From Unio delphinus (Eukaryota; Mollusca; Bivalvia; Unionida; Unionidae): DNA of 64,000 nt. The position numbers and the translations under genes were made by a program. The notes below the pieces were generated by a model. That model worked only from the letters and a program-made list of their open reading frames with translations, had not been told where the DNA came from and did not search any database. The stretch spans positions 1 to 64,000 of the forward strand of contig JAQISU010000033.1 of assembly GCA_029339505.1 (NCBI GenBank). The letters are read 5' to 3'. Position 1 is the first letter of the stretch. Each line of letters begins with the position of its first letter. Below are positions 10,795 to 20,274 of the stretch, in pieces.

Positions 10795-11753
10795 ATGGAA
10801 TCAATTTATTATTCCCCAAGAGGATACTGGAGGGGTAAATCAGCAGTCCATAAACTCGCTAGCGCTGCAAAAGTGAAAAAACCACTGCGGCTAATTGGTT
10901 ATCCAAACAGGCACTATGGCAAATTTATCTACCACCGCCTAAACAAATTCAATTCTCGCATTTTGATGTGACCGCTCCTAATGAAGTTCATCAGGCTGAT
11001 ATATTATTTCTGCCACAAAATCGTGGTTACAAATACGCGCTAACCGTAGTTGATATTGCAAGTCGATACAAAGAAGAACCGTTAAAAACAAAATCAGCCA
11101 CTGAAGTCGCTTCTGCATTTGAAAGGATTTATCGACGAGGTCCTCTGCACTGGCCAAATCTGTTACAAGTTGATCCTGGCAAGGAATTTCAGGGTGCAGT
11201 GTTATCTACAATGAAACATCATAATGTCACCATACGACGAGGGCATACTGCGCTACATCGCGATCAGGCCATTGTAGAACGATTTAATCTGACGATTGCT
11301 GAGCGGTTATTTGGATATCAATACGCAAAAGAATTAATTCAAGAAAAGCGATCCAGTGAATGGGTTAAAAGATTACCATCTGTGATTACTGCACTGAATA
11401 ACGAGATTACTAGAACAATCAACGTGAAAACTATCAACGCGATTAAAAAGAAGTCAATACCCGTACAACCACAAAAAGATTTCCCTAGAAACGCTAGCGT
11501 TCCCCAACCAATTCTTGGTAGTAGTGTCATTGTGAGGTACTTATACGAACCAGGAGAGCTTGAAGGGGGTAGAAAAAGGGCTACTGATCCTATTTGGAGC
11601 GTCACTACGCATAAGATATCTAGTATAACACGATCAACTGGTAGACCTCCAGTCTATAAACTGGATTCAACTGCCCCTCAGCGGGGTTTTACTCGACAAC
11701 AACTACAAGTGATTCCCGAGGATACTCAATTGCCACCGCATGGTCTTAACTAG
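10795..11753 (+). pseudogene. Retroviral-type (rve) integrase, PLE1 (frameshifted)
   Basis: DDE integrase that would insert element DNA into the host. The catalytic triad is visible as HQAD, DPGKEF and AIVERF; by the uninterrupted PLE2 numbering these are D69, D128 and E163, i.e. DD35E. The C-terminal part (RATDPIWSVT..Y.LDSTAPQRGFTRQQLQVI) resembles the small beta-barrel C-terminal domain of Polinton integrases. The A run at 10876-10881 is one base shorter than in PLE2, shifting frame after about codon 28; the downstream ORF from 10968 keeps all three acidic residues. It starts 4 bp after the PLA2 stop and overlaps the HNH frame tail-to-tail by 8 bp. Confidence 0.85.
11490..11501. repeat. 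AACGCTAGCGTT palindrome inside the integrase
   Basis: In-frame insertion encoding Asn-Ala-Ser-Val in PLE1. PLE2 at the corresponding place has only a half-site (tagcgtttcccaacc) and fewer residues. Member of a dispersed palindrome family. Confidence 0.75.
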
Positions 11754-11961
11754 CACCGTTGCGTCTATTGCACTCAAGACAAGTCAACATCACATTATTT
11801 CTGACATGACCGAGATTGTTATTTTTTCTGTCTACGGTGAATTGGCGAGGATCCTTATCCGAATACTGCCAACGCATTATACAATTGCAACTCGCGCAGT
11901 GATTATTCTGTTGTTTCTTCAAAGTGATTATTAATTTAGCATCAATATCAAATTCTCGTTG
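11746..11961 (-). CDS. HNH nuclease domain downstream of the helicase, PLE1
   Basis: A frame after the A run at 11962-11969 encodes about 70 residues: NNHCASCNC..RWQYSD, then QFTVDRKNNNLGH and NNVMLTCLECNRR, which is the Cys-x2-Cys / DR..GH..N / C-x2-CN layout of HNH endonucleases. No ATG precedes it in this frame (a TAA lies upstream), so expression would need fusion to the helicase by frameshift or slippage, or the domain is dead. PLE2 and PLE3 keep the same sequence. Confidence 0.55.
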   Translation of the reverse strand, partial: QREFDIDAKLIITLKKQQNNHCASCNCIMRWQYSDKDPRQFTVDRKNNNLGHVRNNVMLTCLECNRRNGAS

Positions 11962-12922
11962 TTTTTTTTGTCCTGTTGTTTGTAACCGGAGAGTTTTTTA
12001 TTAATGATGCTAACATCAATATCATCCATTGTTGTTGTAATTATCATCGAAAAAAACTCTTCGAAGTTGGTTTCTTTTTCGTACTCTGGATACTGCGAGA
12101 TAGACTAAATTCGACCATTCGATGTGATTATCCACCATCCAAACAATTGTATCCGATATAGTTAATCCCTGTGAAGAGTGTATCGTCGCTGCGTATCCTA
12201 GCGTCCACGGGGATTTATTAGCACGCGATGCATCTTCAACGACATTGATATCAACCAGCACAATATCATTTAATACGAGAATTTGTTTATCACTCTGTCC
12301 TGGAATATCAACTTCAATATTCTGTTTTCGTGTATCCGATGGCCTATAACAAAGGGGTACTGGAAGCGTTGCAAATTTTTCTTTATGCAATTCAAATAAC
12401 TTCATCTGAAGTGTATCCCTGACTATTTTTCTACTTGCAATGATCAAATCGTTTGGTCTCCATGTTTCCCAGAAATCATTCATTGGAGTCTCTGAAATCA
12501 CTTCACGCGCTATTTCGCATTGGATTCTATCCTGTTGTAATCTAATTAGTTTCTTAAATTCTCGTAATCGTTCATCAAGTGATCTATAATCAGTGGTGAT
12601 TCCTTCATAGTAGTCTACAAAACCCTTTAGCCATTCATGTGGAGATGCACCGACAAATGGTGGTGGTTGGTCGTGATCACCGCACATGACGACTTTTGTG
12701 TTTTTGTTTAACAACCACTCAAGAAATGTTTTTAATACATCTAATGACACTGTGCATATTTCATCCCGAATTATGATTTCAGGAATGAATTTATCACCCA
12801 TACGCTCAGGAGTCCATTTGTCACCTTTCCATCGAAAAAAACTGTGATAAGTGCAAGCATTTACCCCTCGTTGTATCATCTCTCTGGCGAGTCTGTGAGT
12901 CGGTGTTAGCACAATCATGTTA

Positions 12923-12938
12923 GAAACGCTAGCGTTTC
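12923..12938. repeat. GAAACGCTAGCGTTTC palindrome inside the helicase
   Basis: Perfect 16-bp palindrome that adds Gly-Asn-Ala-Ser-Val just after the Walker A helix (ELFRRGNASV). PLE2 and PLE3 lack it (ELFRVSN), so it is a coding insertion specific to PLE1. Confidence 0.8.
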
Positions 12939-15189
12939 CACGACGAAATAATTCAATTGCACGAGTTGTCTTTCCTGACCCACCACAACCGTTTAAATAA
13001 ACTGTCTTATATCTACATACTGGATCAGATACCGGTGGTGCATTAGAAAATTCTGATTGAATTTCAATACGGTTACAACAAAGATATTTATCATCCATGG
13101 CAACGTCTGCGGATTCACAATACTCATGTAGCATCTCCTTTTTAAATCGCCAACGCCCCCAATTTTCTTCGGGATCTGTGAATGCCGCTACAGCTGATTT
13201 GTACTTATTATGTATATACATCGAATCAGTGGCTACTCTAACCGCGGTATTAGGAAATCTATTTATCATCGAAAATAGATTAATAGAAGCATAGGCTAAC
13301 ATTGAACTTCTTAAGTGTATGTACTGGGAATTATATCCATCACAGTAGGTAACAACCGTACCTAATTTCTCACCATTGGATAGAAAAGCATCCTTACGGG
13401 ATACAAGTTTTCCCTAATTCATTAAATCCGTTACAATAAAATCGTATTCAGCAACATCTATGATCAACCGCGAAGAGTATTTTGCGTTATCGTATCGTCC
13501 ACCCTGGGTAAATTTACCGATTATTCTTCTTCTGAGATCTTTTGCTTGTTCTTTTTTAATTTCAAATAACTTCTTAGACCAATTTATGATTTCTTCTTCA
13601 CTGAAATCTGGAAACTGTTTTCGTAGTTCGTTAATTATTCTATCTAGATCGGGTTGTGGTAGCCAAACTTCTTTCTGAGCTCGATAGCATATAATAGCCT
13701 CGGAAACAATCAACGATATTAGCATACCACAATCAATCATATATCTCAATAGCACTATTGGCATCCAGTGTTTTTCAGATAGGTGTCTACCGAGCCAAAC
13801 ATAACTACACGGATGTAATCCTGACGCTAATTCAAATGATATCACACGAGCGAATCCGGTTAAATCAAAATCAGGCAATGGTCCATTAATCGCAACACGA
13901 GTCATTTCATGCGTGGGGTGTCCAAATCGTTTGAAGTACTCAGCACATTCCCCATATCCGAGAAAACTTCCGGGATAACACGCGGATATATCAATTGAAA
14001 TCATACCATCACGTGAGTATTTCGTATTCCACAGTCCTCCATGACCAAATTCGACGCAACTCAATTTAACATCCTCGAGAAAATCACTTCGTGTTGAACG
14101 CCATGAGTTTTTTTCTCTTGCGAAGTGAGCTACCACTGATGGAATAGTAAAACTATCCGTGAGTAGTTTTTCATGGGAATTCTCCGGTGAAAAATCACTA
14201 GCGATTTTTCTCATTATGTTATCTAATTCTTCAATGCGATATAATTCACCATTTGGTTTTACAAATTGATCGAATTCTTCATCACTTCTAAGTAACCACA
14301 CTGACACAGGATCATCCTTACACAACGCATGAATAGCATCAAATAATCTCTCTTCATAGAAAACATCCCCGACGAACTCCTTAGGGATATATTTCACGGT
14401 TCGTTCTCGTGGAAATATTGTTACCGCAGGTGTCCACGCGTGTTTGTTATGATCAATAATCTGTATTGGGGCTCCTCGCGATTGATATTTCGGTTCGTAT
14501 AATACTTCTCCGGTTATTGTTGTTACTGATATTGGGAATTTTAATGATGCTTCTAATTTAGCTATATCAGAAATCTTTGCACCGTGCTGTTTTACCGTTA
14601 ATTCCCACTCGGTTATTTTTTTTCGTCTTAGATCAGTTAGTTTATTTCCTCGGGATGCATTTGTGAAGTGTTCTATTATTCGTTCTGCTACACAATTCAG
14701 TGAACTAGAATATTTCATAGGAGCTAGTTTTGCGATATCGGGTTTATCATTTAACGGATATATCCCATAAACCATTGCTGTTACGGGATAAGATCTTTCG
14801 TAGTATGGTTTGTCAATGGCGGTTAGAATTCCTGGTTTGGAATCTCTACTCACAATGACAGCTTTTTTATTCTTGAGGATTGGTTCAAATTTATCCCTAA
14901 TAATCCATTTGCCATCGACTTCGATAATGAATTTGATTCGGAAAAAATGCCGTTTTTCCCCAACACGTGAAATTATCACTGCTGCTTTTTCATCAGTCAT
15001 GGTAGCGTCAACAACACCATCAATTCGAAATGTTGACCAACAATAAGATGCTCCATCACGCTTGAATTCATTAAAACAATCTCTGATTTTACTAATCATG
15101 GCTTTATCAAGAATTGTATTCTTTGGTGTATTAGAAACTATATCGAGATTGAATTGAGCATCTTTCCAAGGGTAATCTCTCTTGGACGT

Positions 15190-15640
15190 TTTTTTTTGGT
15201 TTATCGAGATTAAATCTAGGATTGATTTTTAATAATCTCTTAAACTCTTTCATGTTTCCGTCTATTGGACGTTTTTTGGGTTTATCGAGATTAAATATAG
15301 GATTGATTTTGTTACGTTTTTTGGGTTTATCGAGATTAAATCTAGGATTGATTTTTAATAATCTCTTAAACTCTTTCATGTTTCCGTCTATTGGACGTTT
15401 GTTACGTTTTTATGGTTTATCGAGATTAAATCTAGGACTAATTTTTAATAATCTCTTAAACTCTTTCATGTTTCCGTCTCTTGGACGTTTGTTACGTTTT
15501 TTTGGTTTATCGAGATTAAATCTAGGATTGATTTTTAATAATCTCTTAAACTCTTTCATGTTTCCGTCTATTGGACGTTTTTTGGGTCTATCGAGATTAA
15601 ATCTAGGATTGATTTTTAAGAATCTCTTAAACTCCTTATC
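15190..15640 (-). repeat. About six tandem copies of the polymerase N-terminus, PLE1
   Basis: A minisatellite of units up to about 92 bp (one truncated), each encoding on the minus strand FKRLLKINPRFNLDKPKKR and, in most, PIDGN. The unit resembles the single N-terminal start of the gene in PLE2 and PLE3 (EEFERLSKIKPW..FNLDR), so PLE1 has amplified its own 5' coding end, sometimes including the start codon (MKEF). Frame changes between units (15131-15379 versus 15410-15676) show the array is not a clean single frame. Confidence 0.85.
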
Positions 15641-15676
15641 AGCATTTTTCGAAGGCGTTCTCCTTAATTCCCTCAT

Positions 15677-15700
15677 GCTATAATTAAAACAAGCATTTAA
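15677..15700. promoter_or_regulatory. 24-bp divergent intergenic region, PLE1
   Basis: The polymerase-helicase (-) and the zinc-finger gene (+) start 24 bp apart in all three elements. The spacer includes TATAATTAAAA and CATTTAA. A shared core promoter is inferred. Confidence 0.4.
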
Positions 15701-16123
15701 ATGAAAGATTTTTATATAATGAATCACTGCAAGTAGCTTATGATTGGATCAATAACCCCGTGTAACAAATCATGCAGAAATGAGTTCTGTGGGTATCATA
15801 TGCAAAGCTTTCGTCGTGGAAGCCTTGGTCCGTTACCTTGTATTCTATGTGGAGTTGGGGTCAGGGGAAAATCTCAGTTGTGTCTAAATTGCGGTGGTAA
15901 GCGATTCAGGGAGTTGAAGCGATATTATGATAAAAGAATAAAAAATGGACAATCAATCAGAAATTATGACCCTGACGCTGACAAAGTCAGTATTCTTGAC
16001 GCTGATAAAGTCATTATTCTTGACGCTGACAAAGTCAGTATCAAGGATAAAATCATAAGAACTCCTCAAGACTACATCGAAAGATTTATCATTAAACCAA
16101 ACAATGAATTAGACAAACAATAG
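15701..16123 (+). CDS. Cys-rich zinc-finger protein, PLE1
   Basis: Product has PCNKSCRNEFC..H followed by CILCG and CLNCGGKR, two likely zinc sites, then a basic helix RELKRYYDKRIKN. Family not recognised; the basic helix suggests nucleic-acid binding, perhaps a regulator. Compared with PLE2, codon 12 is a TAG (15734-15736), so either a start at 15740 is used or the gene is damaged. The C-terminal tail holds three DADKV copies made by a CTGACAAAGTCAG palindrome (15978-16038). Confidence 0.6.
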
Positions 16124-16137
16124 TATTATGTATACGA

Positions 16138-16590
16138 ATGAACCAAGAATTCAGACAACACCCTGTGATCACAAATTATGAAGCATCCAGTGATGGTGTT
16201 GTAAGAAATCGTAGACTGAAGAAACCAGTTGGTGCTGACAATGGTATGGGGTATTTGGTGTTCACTGTTGGGAAGAAGAGATATCTCAATCATCGTTTCG
16301 CATTTGAGTGTTTTTATGGATTGATCCAGGATGATTTTGTTATTGATCATATCGATTCTCATCCAAAGAACAATTCTTTATCAAATCTGCAGGCTATCAC
16401 ACAAAGTGAAAATTCCAAACGAGGGGGAACTGGGAAATACTCGAAAAAAGCGAGACCAGTAAAATCTTTGAATACGATAACTAACGAAGAAAAAATATTT
16501 CAATCAATGAATGAAGCCGGTAGGCACTTCGATATTTGTGGATCCTCAGTACGAATAGTTGCAGATGGGATAACCAAAACGGCGATTTAG
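16138..16590 (+). CDS. HNH homing-type endonuclease with NUMOD motifs, PLE1
   Basis: 150 residues. N-terminal NUMOD4-like segment (YEASSDGVVRNRR, GY..F), then the HNH core HRFAFECFYG..VIDHIDSHPKNNSLSNLQ, then a C-terminal NUMOD1-like helix-turn-helix (SMNEAGRHF..SSVR). Such enzymes cut DNA site-specifically and are selfish or phage-associated. It begins 14 bp after the zinc-finger stop, in the same direction. PLE3 has only a degenerate 5' part and PLE2 only the first about 10 nt, so it is either a recent gain in PLE1 or, more likely given the remnants, an ancestral gene lost in the others. Confidence 0.82.
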   Translation: MNQEFRQHPVITNYEASSDGVVRNRRLKKPVGADNGMGYLVFTVGKKRYLNHRFAFECFYGLIQDDFVIDHIDSHPKNNSLSNLQAITQSENSKRGGTGKYSKKARPVKSLNTITNEEKIFQSMNEAGRHFDICGSSVRIVADGITKTAI

Positions 16591-16644
16591 TTACGTCTAA
16601 TGCGTCATATTTTTCATTTATAAATATATCATTATTATAGAATA

Positions 16645-16977
16645 ATGAATTATGAAAACATGAATAGCATTTTATCCGAGATTTCAAAATTGAAAAGTTG
16701 GGATATTGAACTATCAGATGGGTTAAATCCTGATCAAATCATGTCTGATTTTCAGGATATAGAATACGGAGTTAACAACAATAAATATATGCTACCAAAG
16801 AAGTATGCGCTCATCAAAAGAATTCAGAATTCTATTAAAGACTCTCTCGCATTTTCCAGTGACGTAAGTGTGTTCGCTCCGTTGTATACCATCGTAGAAC
16901 GAATACGAAAAGAATTGGGGTACGAATACGAATTGAAAAAGGAGGTTAATTCTACGGGCGTTAATTCAAGAAAATGA
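16645..16977 (+). CDS. Small helical protein of unknown function, PLE1
   Basis: 110 residues (MNYENMNSILSEISKLKSW..), with SDGLNPDQI and a long predicted helix (KKYALIKRIQNSIKDSLAF). PLE2 and PLE3 encode 118 residues with the same core. A deletion of about 14 nt near the 3' end changes the last residues in PLE1 (ends VNSTGVNSRK instead of ..IQENELF). No recognised family. Confidence 0.55.
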   Translation: MNYENMNSILSEISKLKSWDIELSDGLNPDQIMSDFQDIEYGVNNNKYMLPKKYALIKRIQNSIKDSLAFSSDVSVFAPLYTIVERIRKELGYEYELKKEVNSTGVNSRK

Positions 16978-17269
16978 ACAATTTTGATTGACCAACCATT
17001 TATCATTATTTGATTGTGACCGTCCCTCATAGAGATTTTAATTTTTTTTTAGCATCTTTTGATTAAAACTGTTGAAATCAGTGAATAAAAAATTGATGGC
17101 TGGTTCGGATTGATCAATGGAAAAGTGGGGAAAGTGTGATATTATTTATTTTTATAAGGATTTCCACACTTTCCACAAACCTGATAGGATGAAATAACGC
17201 TTCTATGATCGTGTTAGGTCGGATTGAAAAATTGTTTTACAATTAAAAAATTGTTTCTGATTTTAAATA
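16978..17269. other. Non-coding gap before the virion module, PLE1
   Basis: No ORF. Holds an inverted repeat of 10-bp perfect arms (GGAAAGTGTG at 17129-17138, CACACTTTCC at 17165-17174) around an AT-rich 26-nt loop, followed by the AAAAATTGTTTTACAATT hairpin just before the next start. Position suggests a regulatory or RNA 3'-end region between early-type and virion genes. Confidence 0.45.
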
Positions 17270-18259
17270 ATGGTCAATGAAGCATTAACAACCCGATTGG
17301 CTCGTGAACGACTGGATGCAATCAAGAGATTTGTACCAATTCGTGACTCTGTACGGAATAAACTACAACAACGACAGAGTCTTCAGACTGATTTTGCTGC
17401 GGGATCTGAAGAGTTGTTTAAACCAGTAACCACAGCAACGAAGGGGATAGAGCGTGCTATACTGGGAGATGTTCCCGAGACGGGAAAATCTGTTATTGGT
17501 GAACTCGAAAAAATAGCAGCGAAAACTGAACAAACAAAACAAATGGAATCAAAAGAAATAGTAGATGATTTACGCGTGATATTTAACGAGGCGGGGTTAG
17601 CAAAAATTAATAAGACTGATCCAACAGGAATTCCTGAGCTTGTTGTTACGAATTATGAAAACAGGAAAGATATGTTGAAACCAGAATATCATAAGTTTGT
17701 TAGAAATTTAGATCATTGGGCTGATATATTCTACAAAATCAAAACTGAGAAAACAGGTAGAATTAATAAGAAGAGTGCATCATATATTCAATATAGAAAT
17801 GCGGTGGATATAGTGTATGAAAAATACGAAGAGTTTAAACAACAACGAAAACCGCGAAAATTGCGAGGAAAGCGACAGCAACCTACAAAGAAAGTAGTCT
17901 ACTCGCCTAAAAAACAACAACAACTACCATCTGATGATGATGATTTTCTTGATTATTTACAAGAAGCCGATTTAGAAGAACCGGATGAAGCAACTGGTTA
18001 TAGCGGAAGTGGATTGCAAAACGCTAGCGTTGGAAACTCTTCGAGGGACAATCCTTGGATTTCATGTCCTGGTAGTGTTCTCAGTGATATATCACGATTA
18101 GAAGTTTTTGTAGGAGGGTTCCGAGCTGGAAATAACTCACCGGAAATAATTAATGAAGCATCTGATATCTGTAGACGTTTATTTCAAGGTGGTATCATGG
18201 ATATCAGCACATATCGAGATTTCATTGGCGAGTTAGTGGAGGATTATCACAGTGATTAA
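17270..18259 (+). CDS. Virion-module protein of unknown function, PLE1
   Basis: 329 residues, intact. N-terminus MVNEALTTRLARERLDAIKRF is conserved and helical; a variable charged middle (KKQQQLPSDDDDF) differs greatly between copies; the C-terminal about 60 residues (CPGSVLSDISRLEVFVGG..FRAGNNSPEIINEASDICRRLFQGGIMD) are strongly conserved. First gene of the co-directional capsid cluster, so a scaffold or minor virion role is plausible but unproven. The palindrome at 18020-18031 is in its coding region. Confidence 0.6.
   Translation: MVNEALTTRLARERLDAIKRFVPIRDSVRNKLQQRQSLQTDFAAGSEELFKPVTTATKGIERAILGDVPETGKSVIGELEKIAAKTEQTKQMESKEIVDDLRVIFNEAGLAKINKTDPTGIPELVVTNYENRKDMLKPEYHKFVRNLDHWADIFYKIKTEKTGRINKKSASYIQYRNAVDIVYEKYEEFKQQRKPRKLRGKRQQPTKKVVYSPKKQQQLPSDDDDFLDYLQEADLEEPDEATGYSGSGLQNASVGNSSRDNPWISCPGSVLSDISRLEVFVGGFRAGNNSPEIINEASDICRRLFQGGIMDISTYRDFIGELVEDYHSD
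18020..18031. repeat. AACGCTAGCGTT palindrome inside the virion-module gene
   Basis: Encodes Asn-Ala-Ser-Val (QNASVGN) in PLE1. PLE2 lacks it here; PLE3 has the one-mismatch form AACGCTAGTGTT at 49992-50003. Confidence 0.7.
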
Positions 18260-18276
18260 TCACCGGGATTGAATAA

Positions 18277-18290
18277 AAACGCTAGCGTTT
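18277..18290. repeat. Intergenic AAACGCTAGCGTTT palindrome, PLE1
   Basis: Perfect 14-bp palindrome in the 62-bp spacer between two virion genes. Confidence 0.75.
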
Positions 18291-18321
18291 CCAATTGAAA
18301 AATGGTTTCTGATTTCAAATA

Positions 18322-18768
18322 ATGATCATACACTACAATCATGATAAACCAACCCCCGTCTATGTAGTTAATTCACGGTTTCCGGTTTATAGAGCATACT
18401 ACGGAGATGGTTCAGGCAATACCATTGCGGGGTTATTTGCGAGAATGGCTCCAAAAGTGATGCCGTTAGCTAAACAACTAGGAATGAAAGTAATTGAAGT
18501 TATTCGTGATAAGGGTATTGGTGCTGTTGGAGATCTTGCTGGAAAAGCATTTTCAACTGCGAAGAATAAATTAACATCATTAGTAAAATCACGAAGTGAT
18601 TTACGAAAAAAGAAACCGTTACCATCTACAGCGGAAATGCCTGCAAGTGTTAGTAGAATTATAAATAACGCAGTAGACGAAAAATTAGCGTCGATGGCTT
18701 TAACCCCCGACCAAAGCAATATTGCAAATATGATAGCAGGAAGTGGCTTTAAAAAACTACGACGATGA
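18322..18768 (+). CDS. Basic pX/core-like minor virion protein, PLE1
   Basis: 148 residues, intact. Starts MIIHYNHDKP, has an amphipathic stretch (VMPLAKQLGMKVIEVIRDKGI..VGDLAGKAFSTAKNK) and a basic C-terminus. MIAGSGFKK near the end fits the adenovirus-protease cleavage pattern (M/I/L)xGx|G. Similar in size and character to adenovirus pX/pVI-type core precursors and adintovirus core proteins; homology itself is not established. Confidence 0.55.
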   Translation: MIIHYNHDKPTPVYVVNSRFPVYRAYYGDGSGNTIAGLFARMAPKVMPLAKQLGMKVIEVIRDKGIGAVGDLAGKAFSTAKNKLTSLVKSRSDLRKKKPLPSTAEMPASVSRIINNAVDEKLASMALTPDQSNIANMIAGSGFKKLRR

Positions 18769-18822
18769 AAATGGAAAAATCGTTTACGATTTCACTATTA
18801 AGACTCTGATAAATAGAATAAA

Positions 18823-20232
18823 ATGTTCAAACAGTCACGTGATCCAGCATTTGATATAGACGCCCCAGTTGGCAAGGATGATTCTGTACGCGATTATCAA
18901 TATTACGCCTATCATGCCATAGACTCAATTAGTCGAGCAAGAATTGAACTTCAAGTCCATGATACCAGTAAATACCTTTTGCCCTGTGAAGCGTTTATTG
19001 AAGTAGAAGGAGAACTTGTAACAGCTGATGATACTCCTGCTGTTCCAGCACCGTATCCAGATGGTACTCAAGTCGGTTTTGTCAATAATGGTATTATGGC
19101 GTTATTTGAGAGTGCTAGATATCTCATTGATGGAAAAGAAATCGAGTCGATAGATCGCGATGTTGATGTGGCTACAACAATAATCGGGTTAGCGAGATAT
19201 TCTGATGATTATACAAGATCAGCAGGACCCTCTATGATGTTTGCAAAAGATGGTAAGAATACCGCTGGTGGAAATCAATTTGTTGTAAGACGACCAAAAA
19301 AACGTGATAATAGTGATGCTGATGTCGAGAATATGATTATAAACAACGATGCTAATTTTAATCTAGGAGCTGAAACACGAAACTCAATGTTGCAAGGAGC
19401 GCGTAAATCATTTTCATGCGTGATTCCACTGCATCACATATTTGGATTCTGTAGAAACGTCAGAAAAGTTATCTACGGGGCAAAGCATACAGTATCGCTT
19501 GTACGAAAAAGTGATGATAACGACGCAATGTGGAGGATTCCAGCAGATGCTGCAAATCCCAATGCTGATGCCGGTAAAGTCAATTTAACAAAAATATCAT
19601 TGTGGATGCCAGTGTTGACTCCAGCAATCACCGCAGAAGAACGATTACTATCATTTATGGACCAAGGAGGAAAGTCGTTGTTGAGTTGGCTAACCGTGAG
19701 TACAGATGTTAAACAATCAAATATCAACGGGTTATTCACGTGGAATCTAGCATCAAAACAAGGCGTTGCTGCGCCACGTCATATATTTATTGCGTTACAG
19801 GACAACACACGAGTTGGCAATCAACTCTCCAGCCATATGATATTTGATCAGTTAGGTGTGAAAGACGTCTCACTGAGAATAAACGGCCAGCAGGAACCAT
19901 CCGAGGATATACAACTTAATTACACCGAAAATCATATTGCACGAGTTTATCATCGTCTGTTGTCATTTATGGCACGCGATCAAAATGTGGATACTGGTTT
20001 GCAAATATCACAATATGATTTTAAGAATCTGTATCCGATCTATTACTTTTCGCTGGAACATCTCGATTTAACAAGACAATCCGTCGTTGATATACACTTT
20101 AGAGCTAATGTGACTCGTGGTGGTATTGCTGATTATAGAGCGGTTGTTGTCATTCTCAGTGATAAATCAATGCTACTTGAAGGTGTTGGTGGAAGAATGA
20201 GAGTGGTAGATGCACCAGTGGAAAACATATAA
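18823..20232 (+). CDS. Major capsid protein (double jelly-roll, hexon-like), PLE1
   Basis: 469 residues, intact. Recognised by the Polinton MCP signature IPLHHIFGFCRNVRKVIYGAKH, the LWMPVLTP segment, DVSLRINGQQEPSEDIQL and the conserved end YPIYYFSLEHLDL..SVVDIHFRA. It would form the trimeric capsomers of an icosahedral virion. The loop around residues 145-190 is the most variable region among the three copies, as expected for an exposed tower. Confidence 0.88.
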   Translation: MFKQSRDPAFDIDAPVGKDDSVRDYQYYAYHAIDSISRARIELQVHDTSKYLLPCEAFIEVEGELVTADDTPAVPAPYPDGTQVGFVNNGIMALFESARYLIDGKEIESIDRDVDVATTIIGLARYSDDYTRSAGPSMMFAKDGKNTAGGNQFVVRRPKKRDNSDADVENMIINNDANFNLGAETRNSMLQGARKSFSCVIPLHHIFGFCRNVRKVIYGAKHTVSLVRKSDDNDAMWRIPADAANPNADAGKVNLTKISLWMPVLTPAITAEERLLSFMDQGGKSLLSWLTVSTDVKQSNINGLFTWNLASKQGVAAPRHIFIALQDNTRVGNQLSSHMIFDQLGVKDVSLRINGQQEPSEDIQLNYTENHIARVYHRLLSFMARDQNVDTGLQISQYDFKNLYPIYYFSLEHLDLTRQSVVDIHFRANVTRGGIADYRAVVVILSDKSMLLEGVGGRMRVVDAPVENI

Positions 20233-20274
20233 TTGAAATTGTAAACGATTTAGAATCAATCAATTATGTATAAC

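Larger units (their letters stand above)
12022..15676 (-). pseudogene. PolB-like DNA polymerase fused to SF1 helicase, PLE1 (one nonsense codon)
   Basis: Replication protein. The N-terminal about 400 residues are unassigned; polymerase motif A is SIDISACYPG, a motif-B-like RRIIGKFTQGG follows, and motif C is VATDS. The helicase half has GGSGKTT (Walker A), a DE-type motif II that reads RDEI here versus WDEI in the others, GDHDQ (motif III), HSSQG and VSRVR (motifs V-VI). No 3'-5' exonuclease motif was recognised. A TAG at 13414-13416 separates the motif-A half from motif C and the helicase, in the same frame. The start at 15676 (MRELRR) precedes several copies of an expanded N-terminal repeat. 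Canonical Polinton PolB is a stand-alone protein-primed enzyme, so the fusion is notable. Confidence 0.8.

Noticed and set aside
15222..15683. 153-codon plus-strand ORF over the N-terminal repeat array (NNLLNSFMFPSIGRF repeats)
   Set aside because: Antisense shadow of the polymerase N-terminal repeats; the minus-strand reading matches PLE2 and PLE3.
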